From Nocardioides pinisoli (GTDB lineage Bacteria > Actinomycetota > Actinomycetes > Propionibacteriales > Nocardioidaceae), in NCBI RefSeq assembly GCF_024199985.1, contig NZ_JANARS010000009.1:109322-173321 (forward strand): DNA of 64,000 bases, written 5' to 3'. Made by a program: the position numbers and the translations under genes. Below, piece after piece: positions 33,413 through 40,482 of the stretch (position 1 is its first letter; each line of letters starts with the position of its first letter). A model generated the notes under the pieces. The model worked only from the letters and a program-made list of their open reading frames with translations. It did not search any database and was not told the DNA's origin.

Positions 33413-34162
33413 TCACAGCTCTCTGGATGGCTCGGCGAGCCCGGTGTCGGGGTCGTCCTCGGATTGTCCCGCAGGAAGCGGCCCGGGCAAGGATCGGCGC
33501 GTGTCGGCGAGCGCGGTGGCCAGCTCGGACAGCAGGTGCCCTCGGAGCAACACCGACGTGGCCGCCACGTGTTCCCGGGTCCGGGGCCACGACCGCTGTG
33601 TCGTCCGCCACGGCGCTCCGAAGACGACGTCGACGGTGTCGCCGCGTCCCGGCAGGGCGTTGGCCCCGCCGCCGGACGGCCGGGTGCCGAGCATCGTGAC
33701 GGGCACCACGGGCGCGCCGGTGACGAGCGCGAGGTAGGCGGCGCCGTGGTGGAAGCGGTGCAGCTCGCCGGAGCCGCGGGTGCCCTCGGGGAAGATGCCG
33801 GCCACTCCCCCGTCCCGGAGCACCCGCAGGCACGACCGGATCGCACCCGGATCGGCGCTGAACCGGTCGAGCGGGATCTGGCCCGACGCCCGCAGGAAGC
33901 GCCCGAGCCGCCCCTCGAACATCTCCTGCTTGGTCAGCGCGTGCACGGGGCGGGGCGAGAAGACGGCGAGCAGCGGGCCGTCGATGATCCCCACGTGGTT
34001 GCTCGCGAGGATGACGCCGCCCGTCGCGGGCACGCGGTCGGCGTGGTGCACTTCGACCGGCCAGCGCGTGCGGACCAGCCGCGCCGCCCCGGGGCGGAGC
34101 AGGCGCAGCAGCCGGGTCGGAGGATGCTCGGCGGCGCTGGCCGGGAGGTCCGCCCGGGTCAC
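33413..34162 (-). CDS. 1-acyl-glycerol-3-phosphate acyltransferase-like (PlsC family)
   Basis: 249 residues. Acyltransferase block I N55-H56-V57-G58-I59-I60-D61 gives the HX4D catalytic pair, and block III is FPEGTRG (124-130). It would acylate lysophosphatidic acid at the inner membrane face. GTG at 34162 overlaps the cmk stop as GTGA. Its tail is rich in Pro, Asp and Ser. Inserted between cmk and der, an arrangement frequent in Nocardioides-like actinobacteria. Confidence 0.9.
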   Translation of the reverse strand: MTRADLPASAAEHPPTRLLRLLRPGAARLVRTRWPVEVHHADRVPATGGVILASNHVGIIDGPLLAVFSPRPVHALTKQEMFEGRLGRFLRASGQIPLDRFSADPGAIRSCLRVLRDGGVAGIFPEGTRGSGELHRFHHGAAYLALVTGAPVVPVTMLGTRPSGGGANALPGRGDTVDVVFGAPWRTTQRSWPRTREHVAATSVLLRGHLLSELATALADTRRSLPGPLPAGQSEDDPDTGLAEPSREL

Positions 34163-34848
34163 GCTCGTCGTGCCCGGGTGGCCAGCGCGACGATGCGGTC
34201 GATCACCTCGGCGAGGGTGAGGTGGGTGCTGTCGACGTGGACCGCGCCCTCGGCCATGGTCAGCGGCGCGGTGGCCCGTCCGGAGTCGATGCGGTCGCGC
34301 TCGAGGAGGGACTGCTGGGTGCGGGCGACGTCGGTGCCGCCCTGCTCGGCAGTACGACGCTGCGCGCGGGCGTCGGGGTCGGCGCTGAGGTAGACCTTCA
34401 CCTCGGCCTGCGGCCACACGACGGAGCCGATGTCGCGGCCCTCGACCACGATGCCGCCCTCGCCGATGGCCTTGCGCTGCAGCTCGAGCAGGCGTGCGCG
34501 CACCTCCGGCACGGCGCTGACCGGGCTGACCGCGGCGTTGACCTCGTCGGCGCGGATCGCCACCGAGACGTCGGTGCCGTCGACCGTGATCGTCGGGGCC
34601 AGCGGGTCGGTGCCGGACTCGATGGTCGGGCGGCCCGCGGCGGCCGCGACCGCAGCCTCGTCGCGTACGTCGATGCCCTCGCGCAGCAGCCACCAGGTCA
34701 TCGCCCGGAACATCGCGCCGGTGTCGAGGTAGCGCAGGCCCAGCCGCTCGGCCACGCCACGCGACGTGCTCGACTTGCCCGAGCCCGACGTGCCGTCGAC
34801 GGCGATGACGAGGGACCCGGACGGGGAGGTGCTGTCGACGGTGCTCAC
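34159..34848 (-). CDS. cmk: Cytidylate kinase
   Basis: 229 residues. Phosphorylates CMP and dCMP to the diphosphates using ATP. P-loop GTSGSGKS at 19-26, CMP-binding YLDTGAMFRA, EGRDIGSVVWP and DAxARAQRR, a complete Cmk pattern. GTG at 34848 is taken because the next in-frame starts cut into the P-loop strand. Eleven bases separate it from tyrA, and its end overlaps plsC. Operon place equals Rv1712. Confidence 0.95.
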   Translation of the reverse strand: MSTVDSTSPSGSLVIAVDGTSGSGKSSTSRGVAERLGLRYLDTGAMFRAMTWWLLREGIDVRDEAAVAAAAGRPTIESGTDPLAPTITVDGTDVSVAIRADEVNAAVSPVSAVPEVRARLLELQRKAIGEGGIVVEGRDIGSVVWPQAEVKVYLSADPDARAQRRTAEQGGTDVARTQQSLLERDRIDSGRATAPLTMAEGAVHVDSTHLTLAEVIDRIVALATRARRA

Positions 34849-34859
34849 GGGCGAGAAGG

Positions 34860-35957
34860 CTACCGGTGGGTCGTCCACCCGCGGGATTCGAGAGCCGCGA
34901 GGAGCCGCTCGGCGCTGCCCCGCTCGACGACGAGCTCGGTGAGGCCGACCGGGCGTCCCGGGTCGTGGTCGATGTGCACGTCCTCGATGTTGACGCCGAT
35001 CTCCCCCGCGTCGCCGAAGAGCCGGGCCAGCTCGCCCGGGTGGTCGGGCACCGCGACGAACACCGAGCGGGTCGGACGCGCCGGGCCGCCGTGCTTGCCG
35101 GGGATCGCGGCCGTGCCGGCGTTGCCGCGGGCGAGGATCTCGACGAGGTCCGGTCCGGCGTCTGAGGCGACCGCGGTCATCAGGGCGTCGAGGTCGGCGC
35201 GGACCTCGGCCAGGAGGTCGAGCACCGCCTCGGAGTTGGCCTCGAGGATCTGCTGCCACAGCGCCGGGTCGCTCGCCGCGACGCGGGTGACGTCGCGCAC
35301 GCCCTGGCCCGACAGCGCGAGGTGCTCGGCCGGGGCGGCTGCGAGTCGCCCGGCGACGAGCACCGCGGCGAGGTGCGGCAGGTGGGAGATCCGGGCGACC
35401 GCACGGTCGTGCTCCTCGGGCTCCATGACCAGCGGGGAGGCCCCGCACTCGAGCACCAGGGCCTCCACGAGGCGTACGGCGTCGGGGCGCGCCTGCGGGT
35501 GCGGCGTCACCGCCCACGGCCTGCCGTCGAACAGCGCGGCGCTGGCGGCGAGGGGTCCGGACCGCTCGCTGCCCGCCATCGGGTGTGAGCCGACGTAGCG
35601 CGCCAGGTCGTCGGGACCGACCCGGGCGGCGACCTCCTCGAGGGGCGCGGCCTTCACGCTGCCGACGTCGGTGACCACGGCACCGGTGCGGGCCAGGGCG
35701 TCGACGATCGCGTCGCCGACCGAGGCGGGCGGCACCGCCACCACGACCAGCTGCGGGTGGTCGCCCGGGCGCGCCGCGCGGCCCGCGCCGAGGCCGTGCG
35801 CGGTGCGGACGTGCTCGTCGGAGGTGTCGCGCAGCACGACCTCGATGCCGAGGCGGCTGCACACCAGGGCGATCGACGTACCGATCAGGCCGGCCCCGAC
35901 GACCTCCACCGGCCCGGTCAGGGCCGGCAGGCCCACCTCGGACCGGGGGTCAGTCAT
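34860..35957 (-). CDS. tyrA: Prephenate dehydrogenase
   Basis: 365 residues. NAD-binding GAGLIG at 21-26, VVVAVPP, VGSVKAAPLEEV and the conserved GSHPMAGSERSG. The C-terminal part carries an ACT domain (about 290-360: SVFVAVPDHPGELARLFGDA, VNIEDVHIDHD), consistent with tyrosine feedback. It oxidises prephenate to 4-hydroxyphenylpyruvate in tyrosine synthesis. Its start overlaps the aroH stop by 8 bp, joining two successive shikimate-pathway steps. Confidence 0.95.
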   Translation of the reverse strand: MTDPRSEVGLPALTGPVEVVGAGLIGTSIALVCSRLGIEVVLRDTSDEHVRTAHGLGAGRAARPGDHPQLVVVAVPPASVGDAIVDALARTGAVVTDVGSVKAAPLEEVAARVGPDDLARYVGSHPMAGSERSGPLAASAALFDGRPWAVTPHPQARPDAVRLVEALVLECGASPLVMEPEEHDRAVARISHLPHLAAVLVAGRLAAAPAEHLALSGQGVRDVTRVAASDPALWQQILEANSEAVLDLLAEVRADLDALMTAVASDAGPDLVEILARGNAGTAAIPGKHGGPARPTRSVFVAVPDHPGELARLFGDAGEIGVNIEDVHIDHDPGRPVGLTELVVERGSAERLLAALESRGWTTHR

Positions 35958-36327
35958 GGCTGGTGGTGCGCGCCAGGTCGCGCCGCAGGTTGGCCGCCCC
36001 GTGGAGGTAGACGTGGGTGACCTCCGCTCGCGGCAGGTCGGTCTCGACGTGGGCCATCAGCCGGACGACCCGCGGCATCGAGCCCGCGATCTCAAGCTCG
36101 CGGGCACAGACCAGCGGGACGTCGGAGAAGCCCAGCTGGCGAGCGGCGTAGGCCGGGAACTCGCTGGTGAGGTCGCTGGTCGCGGTGAAGATGATCGAGA
36201 TGAAGTCGTCGACCTCGAGCCGGTTGGCCTCCATCACGTCGGTCACGAGCTCCGCCACCCGGTCCAGCATGTGCTCGCGGGTGTCCTCCTCGAGCTGGGT
36301 CGCCCCACGCACTGCTCTCACTGCCAC
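35950..36327 (-). CDS. aroH: Chorismate mutase, AroH class
   Basis: 125 residues, the trimeric Bacillus AroH fold rather than the all-helical AroQ type. Catalytic positions line up with R7, C74, E77 and R89 (VRAVRGATQLEEDT; PLVCARELEIAGSMPRVVRL). It converts chorismate to prephenate, the substrate of the next gene. Lies 25 bp behind the pseudouridine synthase gene in the same operon. Confidence 0.95.
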   Translation of the reverse strand: MAVRAVRGATQLEEDTREHMLDRVAELVTDVMEANRLEVDDFISIIFTATSDLTSEFPAYAARQLGFSDVPLVCARELEIAGSMPRVVRLMAHVETDLPRAEVTHVYLHGAANLRRDLARTTSHD

Positions 36328-36352
36328 GCGAGGAGCCTAGCCGCGCCCGGGC

Positions 36353-37156
36353 TCAGAGCTGCGCGCTGTCCATCAGCTCGCCGAGCTCGGCGACCGTCAG
36401 CTCGCGCATCTCCCCCGACCGCAGCCGGGACAGCGTCACCGGGCCGATCTGGGTGCGGGTCAGCCGGGTCACGGGGTGCCCGACGTGGGCGAGGAGGCGC
36501 CGCACGATGCGGTTGCGCCCCTCGTGGATCGTGAGCTCGACGATGGAGCGCTTGCTGCCCTCCCGCCGGGGGTCGCCGCCGACCACCCGGGCGTGCGTGA
36601 CGGTCACGGGGCCGTCGTCGAGCGTCACCCCGGCGAGCAGCTCGCGGACCGTGCGCACGTGCACCTCGCCCTCGACCTCGGCGACGTAGGTCTTGTCCAC
36701 CTCGTGCGAGGGGTGGGCGAGGTGCTGGGCGAAGTCGCCGTCGTTGGTGAGGATGATCAGGCCCTCGGTGTCGGTGTCGAGGCGACCGACGTGGAAGAGC
36801 CGCTCGGGACGGTCGGCGACGAGGTCGCCGAGCGTGCGCCGGCCCTCGGGGTCCGACATCGTCGAGACCACGCCGCGTGGCTTGTTGAGCACCAGGTAGA
36901 CCTTGTCGCTGATCGGGGGCAGCCGCTTGCCCTCGACCCGGATGACGGCCGTGCGGGGGTCGACCTTCGTGCCGAGCCGGGTGACGACCTCGCCGTCGAC
37001 CTCGACGAGCCCGTCGAGCATCAGCTCCTCGCACTTGCGGCGGCTGGCGACGCCGGACTGGGCGAGCAGCTTCTGCAGGCGGATCAGGCCGTCCTCGTCG
37101 GTCGCCGGGCGCTGGGAGGCGGGCTGGTCGTTGTCGGGTGCGTCGTGGGGCTTCAT
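36353..37156 (-). CDS. 23S rRNA pseudouridine synthase, RsuA/RluB family
   Basis: 267 residues. A short acidic lead, an S4 RNA-binding domain (about 25-85: RLQKLLAQSGVASRRKCEEL), and the catalytic domain with GRLDTDTEGLIILTNDG, whose first Asp is the nucleophile. VLNKPRGVVSTMSDPEGR and EGRNRIVRRLL are further family marks. The likely target is the 23S position modified by RluB (U2605 in E. coli numbering), inferred from S4 plus catalytic type. Equivalent to Rv1711 between scpB and cmk. Confidence 0.93.
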   Translation of the reverse strand: MKPHDAPDNDQPASQRPATDEDGLIRLQKLLAQSGVASRRKCEELMLDGLVEVDGEVVTRLGTKVDPRTAVIRVEGKRLPPISDKVYLVLNKPRGVVSTMSDPEGRRTLGDLVADRPERLFHVGRLDTDTEGLIILTNDGDFAQHLAHPSHEVDKTYVAEVEGEVHVRTVRELLAGVTLDDGPVTVTHARVVGGDPRREGSKRSIVELTIHEGRNRIVRRLLAHVGHPVTRLTRTQIGPVTLSRLRSGEMRELTVAELGELMDSAQL

Positions 37157-37181
37157 CGGGTCCTCATCAGCTTTTCGGGGT

Positions 37182-37220
37182 CCCCGCGAAAGCGCGAGCG
37201 AAGCGAGTGGTTTCGTGGGG
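37182..37220. repeat. Intergenic palindromic element between scpB and the pseudouridine synthase gene
   Basis: CCCCGCGAAA pairs with TTTCGTGGGG (one wobble) around a 19-base loop containing GCGAGCGAAGCGAG, itself a small palindrome. It fills most of the only sizeable gap in this operon. It looks like a REP-type element or an attenuating hairpin that would adjust downstream gene expression. Confidence 0.5.
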
Positions 37221-37223
37221 TGT

Positions 37224-38006
37224 TCATGAGATCTCGGTCCCGCCGTCGGGCTCGGTGCCCGCTCCGGAGTGGGGCGAGGGGTGGTGGTGCGGCACGGACG
37301 GGGTCGGCTCGGGCGCAGGGGCCGGCTCGGGCTCGGGCTCGGGCTCCGGGGTGGGCTCGGGTGCCGGCTCGGCGGGGCCGTCCAGGCCGGCGACGCTGGC
37401 GAGCTCGTCCTCGAGGTCGTCCATGTCGGGCAGGTAGGGCGCGAGCTCGGGCAGCTCGTCGAGCGAGGTGATGCCGATGCGCTCGAGGAAGTAGGAGGTG
37501 GTGCGGTAGAGGTTGGCGCCGCTCTGCTCGTCCTGACCGGCCTCCTCGACCAGCCCGCGGGTGAGGAGGGTGCGCATGACGCCGTCGACGTTGACCCCGC
37601 GGATCGCCGACACCCGGGCGCGCGAGACCGGCTGCTTGTAGGCGACCACCGACAGCGTCTCCAGCGCGGCCTGGGTGAGCCGCGCCTGCTGGCCCTCGAG
37701 GACGAACGACTCCACGACCCCGGCCATCTCCGGACGCGAGTAGAAGCGCCAGCCTCCCGCCACCGAGCGCAGATCGAAGCCGCGGCCCTGCTCGGTGTAC
37801 TCGGCTGCCAAGGCCTCCAGCGCCGCCTCGACCTCCTCGACCGGGTGCCCGACCACCGAGGCCAGGCGGACGGTGGCGAGCGGCTCGTCGGAGACCATCA
37901 GGATCGCTTCGAGCGCCGGACGCAGCTCGGCGACCGCCACGTCGAGCGTGTCGTCGGCAGGACGGTCCGCGGCGTCACCCTGGGTGCTGTCGGGCTGCTG
38001 GCTCAC
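37224..38006 (-). CDS. scpB: Segregation and condensation protein ScpB
   Basis: 260 residues. Two winged-helix domains (about 30-190) with LRPALEAILMVSDEPLATV, TQAALETLSVVAYKQPVSR and VDGVMRTLLTRGLVEEAG. They bind ScpA in the SMC condensin. The last 50 or so residues are an unusual tail of alternating Pro and Glu followed by a His/Pro stretch, beyond the normal domain. It starts in a 4-bp overlap with the scpA stop. Confidence 0.95.
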   Translation of the reverse strand: MSQQPDSTQGDAADRPADDTLDVAVAELRPALEAILMVSDEPLATVRLASVVGHPVEEVEAALEALAAEYTEQGRGFDLRSVAGGWRFYSRPEMAGVVESFVLEGQQARLTQAALETLSVVAYKQPVSRARVSAIRGVNVDGVMRTLLTRGLVEEAGQDEQSGANLYRTTSYFLERIGITSLDELPELAPYLPDMDDLEDELASVAGLDGPAEPAPEPTPEPEPEPEPAPAPEPTPSVPHHHPSPHSGAGTEPDGGTEIS

Positions 38007-38905
38007 TGGTCCTCCTCGGGCTCGTCGGCGGCGGCCGGCGGCATGGTGTCATCATCGTCGCCCGGCGGGGCGCCGTCGAACTCGTCGTGGATGTCCACCT
38101 CGCCGTCCTCCGCCCCGGTCCAGCGCACGGTCAGCTCCCCCAGAGGCGTCACCTGGTCGAAGGACACCGCGCCCTCGCGGAAGAGCTCGAGGAGCGATAG
38201 GAAGCGGGCCACCGTGGTGAGCCGGTCGGGCGAGTCGCCGCACAGGGCCCGGAACGTCATCGTGCCGCTGCGGCGCAGCCGGTCGACGACGAGGTGGGCC
38301 TGCTCGCGCACGCTGACCTTGGCGGCGTGGATGTGGTGCAGTGACACCTCGAGGACGGGCTTGGGCTCCAAGGCGCGCGCCGCGAGGCGGGCGAACTCGT
38401 CGAGGCCGATGCCGATCAGCACCTCGGGCAGCAGGGTCGCGAAGCGCTCCTCGAGCCCGACCGCACGCGGGTGCCGGAGCGACTCCGAGGCCAGGCGCTC
38501 CTCCAGCACTGAGGCCACCAGCTTGAAGGCGCGGTACTGCATGAGCCGCGCGAATAGCAGGTCCCGTGCCTCGAGGAGGGCGAGGTCCTCCTCGTCCTCC
38601 ACGTCGCCCTGCGGGAGCAACCGGGCGGCCTTCAGGTCGAGCAGGGTCGCCGCGACGACGAGGAAGGACGTGGTCTGCTCGAGGTCCCAGGCGCCGCCGA
38701 GGTTCTTCACGTGGGCGATGAACTCGTCGGTGACCTGCGACAGCGCGACCTCGGTGATGTCGAGCTTGTGCTTGGCGATGAGGCCGAGCAGGAGGTCGAA
38801 GGGCCCCTCGAAGTTGTCCAGGCGTACGGCGAACGCCGGGGCCTCGCTGCCCGGCTCGAGCGCGCCTCCGGCCGAGGGGTCCGGGGCCGCGGGGCGGTTG
38901 CTCAC
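38003..38905 (-). CDS. scpA: Segregation and condensation protein ScpA
   Basis: 300 residues; the kleisin that bridges SMC heads. N-terminal FAVRLDNFEGPFDLLLGLIA and HKLDITEVALSQVTDEF are the family signature, followed by a linker and a C-terminal winged helix (VRWTGAEDGEVDIHDEFDG at the tail is acidic). SMC itself is elsewhere. Overlaps both the ribbon-helix-helix gene and scpB by 4 bp, as in Rv1709-Rv1710. Confidence 0.95.
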   Translation of the reverse strand: MSNRPAAPDPSAGGALEPGSEAPAFAVRLDNFEGPFDLLLGLIAKHKLDITEVALSQVTDEFIAHVKNLGGAWDLEQTTSFLVVAATLLDLKAARLLPQGDVEDEEDLALLEARDLLFARLMQYRAFKLVASVLEERLASESLRHPRAVGLEERFATLLPEVLIGIGLDEFARLAARALEPKPVLEVSLHHIHAAKVSVREQAHLVVDRLRRSGTMTFRALCGDSPDRLTTVARFLSLLELFREGAVSFDQVTPLGELTVRWTGAEDGEVDIHDEFDGAPPGDDDDTMPPAAADEPEEDQ

Positions 38906-39243
38906 TCGTCGAGCAGCCGTCGCACCAGCGCGCTGTCGGCGCCCTGGGCCTCGAGGTCGGCGAGCACGAGCGCCAGCGCCTCCCGGACGAGGCGGCCCCG
39001 GTCGACGGCGAGGCCGTGCTCGCGTCGCAGCGTCAGGCGGGCGTGCTCGATGTCGAGGAGCTCGTCGGAGGTGACGTAGACCGTCATCTTCTCGTCGTGC
39101 CGCACCCGCCCGCTGGGCTTGCGCGGACCGGCGGGCTCGGCGTCGTCGGCCACGGCTCGTACGCGGCGCGGGCGCTGCCCCGGAGCGGGCTCAGCGGCGG
39201 CGGCGTCGGAGGTCGGCCGGAACAGGTCGTCCGCGGCCGGCAT
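38902..39243 (-). CDS. Ribbon-helix-helix-like protein between parA and scpA
   Basis: 113 residues. About 45 disordered residues precede a MTVYVTSDELLDIEHARLTL strand-helix and a second helix (GRLVREALALVLADLEAQ), the shape of a ribbon-helix-helix DNA-binding domain. ATG at 39243 lies two bases after the parA stop. Position suggests a ParB-like or CopG-like DNA-binding partner for the ParA, or a regulator of the operon. Function is not established. Confidence 0.7.
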   Translation of the reverse strand: MPAADDLFRPTSDAAAAEPAPGQRPRRVRAVADDAEPAGPRKPSGRVRHDEKMTVYVTSDELLDIEHARLTLRREHGLAVDRGRLVREALALVLADLEAQGADSALVRRLLDE

Positions 39244-39245
39244 GC

Positions 39246-40277
39246 TCACTCGGCGGGCCACCGGGTCACCACCTCCTTGGCCAGCTGGCGGTAGGCGTCG
39301 GCGCCGGTCGACGACGAGGCGTAGGACGTGATCGGCTCGCCCGCGACCGTGGCGTCGGAGAACTTCACCGTGCGGCGGATGACCGTGTGGAAGACCTTGT
39401 CGCCCCACGCCGACACCAGGCGCTCCATGACCTCGCGGCTGTGCAGCGTGCGCCCGTCGAACATGGTGCCCAGCACGCCGTCGATCTCGAGCTTGGGGTT
39501 GAGCCGCTCGCGCACCTTGTCGATGGTCGTCTTCAGCAGCGCCACGCCGCGCAGCGCGAAGTACTCGCACTCCAGCGGCACGATGACGCCGTCGGAGGCG
39601 GTCAGCGCGTTGACGGTCAGCAGGCCGAGCGACGGCTGGCAGTCGATGAGGATGACGTCGTAGTGCTCGAGCGCCGGGGCGAGCACGCGCTGCAGCGTCT
39701 GCTCGCGCGCCACCTCGTGCACCAGCTGGACCTCGGCGGCGGAGAGGTCGATGTTGGAGGGCAGCAGGTCCATGCCCTCGATGCCGGACGGGACCACGAC
39801 CTCGTCGAGCGTGGTCTCGCGGTCCATCAGCAGGTTGTAGATGGTCAGGTCCATCTCGTGCGGGTTGAGCCCGAGGCCGACGGACAGCGAGCCCTGCGGG
39901 TCGAAGTCGACGAGCAGCACCTTGCGCCCGAACTCGGCGAGCGATGCGCCGAGGTTGATCGTGGTGGTGGTCTTGCCGACCCCGCCCTTCTGGTTGCACA
40001 TGGAGACGACGCGGGCGCGGCCGTGCTCGGTGACCGCCGGCGGGTCGGGGAACACGGGCATCGGACGCCCGGTCGGTCCGAGGGGCTTCTCGGCCTCGAG
40101 GGTGGTCGTGGCACGCGTCTCGATCGGACGCTCGAAGGGGATCGGCTGGGTCACGGTCTGCTCGTCTCGCGGGGTGGGGCCGGGCTGGGGGGTCTGCGGG
40201 TGCGGTGGTCGGACGAGGGGCGGCATCTCGGGGGCACTGCTGCCCGTGTGCTGACCGGGGAATCCCGCACCGCTCAT
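39246..40277 (-). CDS. ParA/Soj-family ATPase of the scpAB cluster
   Basis: 343 residues. A proline-rich disordered N-terminus of about 85 residues precedes the ATPase with deviant Walker A KGGVGKT at 97-103, VDFDPQGSLSVGLG and DCQPSLGLLT. It belongs to the ParA/MinD class. It is the orphan ParA that heads scpAB operons in actinobacteria (Rv1708), distinct from the oriC-linked parAB pair. ATG at 40277 has GAGGAG upstream, which excludes the longer frame to 40367. It is the first gene of the 8.2-kb operon ending in der. Confidence 0.9.
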   Translation of the reverse strand: MSGAGFPGQHTGSSAPEMPPLVRPPHPQTPQPGPTPRDEQTVTQPIPFERPIETRATTTLEAEKPLGPTGRPMPVFPDPPAVTEHGRARVVSMCNQKGGVGKTTTTINLGASLAEFGRKVLLVDFDPQGSLSVGLGLNPHEMDLTIYNLLMDRETTLDEVVVPSGIEGMDLLPSNIDLSAAEVQLVHEVAREQTLQRVLAPALEHYDVILIDCQPSLGLLTVNALTASDGVIVPLECEYFALRGVALLKTTIDKVRERLNPKLEIDGVLGTMFDGRTLHSREVMERLVSAWGDKVFHTVIRRTVKFSDATVAGEPITSYASSSTGADAYRQLAKEVVTRWPAE

Positions 40278-40358
40278 GACTGCTCCTCGTCGCATCTGTC
40301 GTGCATCGCCGCGCATCGGCCTGGACCTCGATTGGACCACGCCGGACGCCTCGGACTT

Positions 40359-40374
40359 TGTCGACACGTCGACA
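40359..40374. promoter_or_regulatory. Inverted repeat upstream of parA
   Basis: TGTCGA and TCGACA flank CACG, a 16-bp near-perfect palindrome 82 bp before the parA start codon. It could be an operator used by the ribbon-helix-helix protein or by ParA itself. It differs from the parS consensus and from the usual actinobacterial LexA box. Confidence 0.4.
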
Positions 40375-40482
40375 GTTCCTGCACGGGTTCAACACGCACG
40401 ACGGGCCCGCCCGGGGCCCGGCCTGCGCTGCACCGCGCGGGACTCTACGCGCCTGGTCGTGGCCGCGCCGGAGCGGCCGTCC

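Noticed and set aside
40359..40374. Palindrome considered as a parS or LexA site
   Set aside because: It does not match the parS consensus or the actinobacterial LexA box; kept only as a possible operator.
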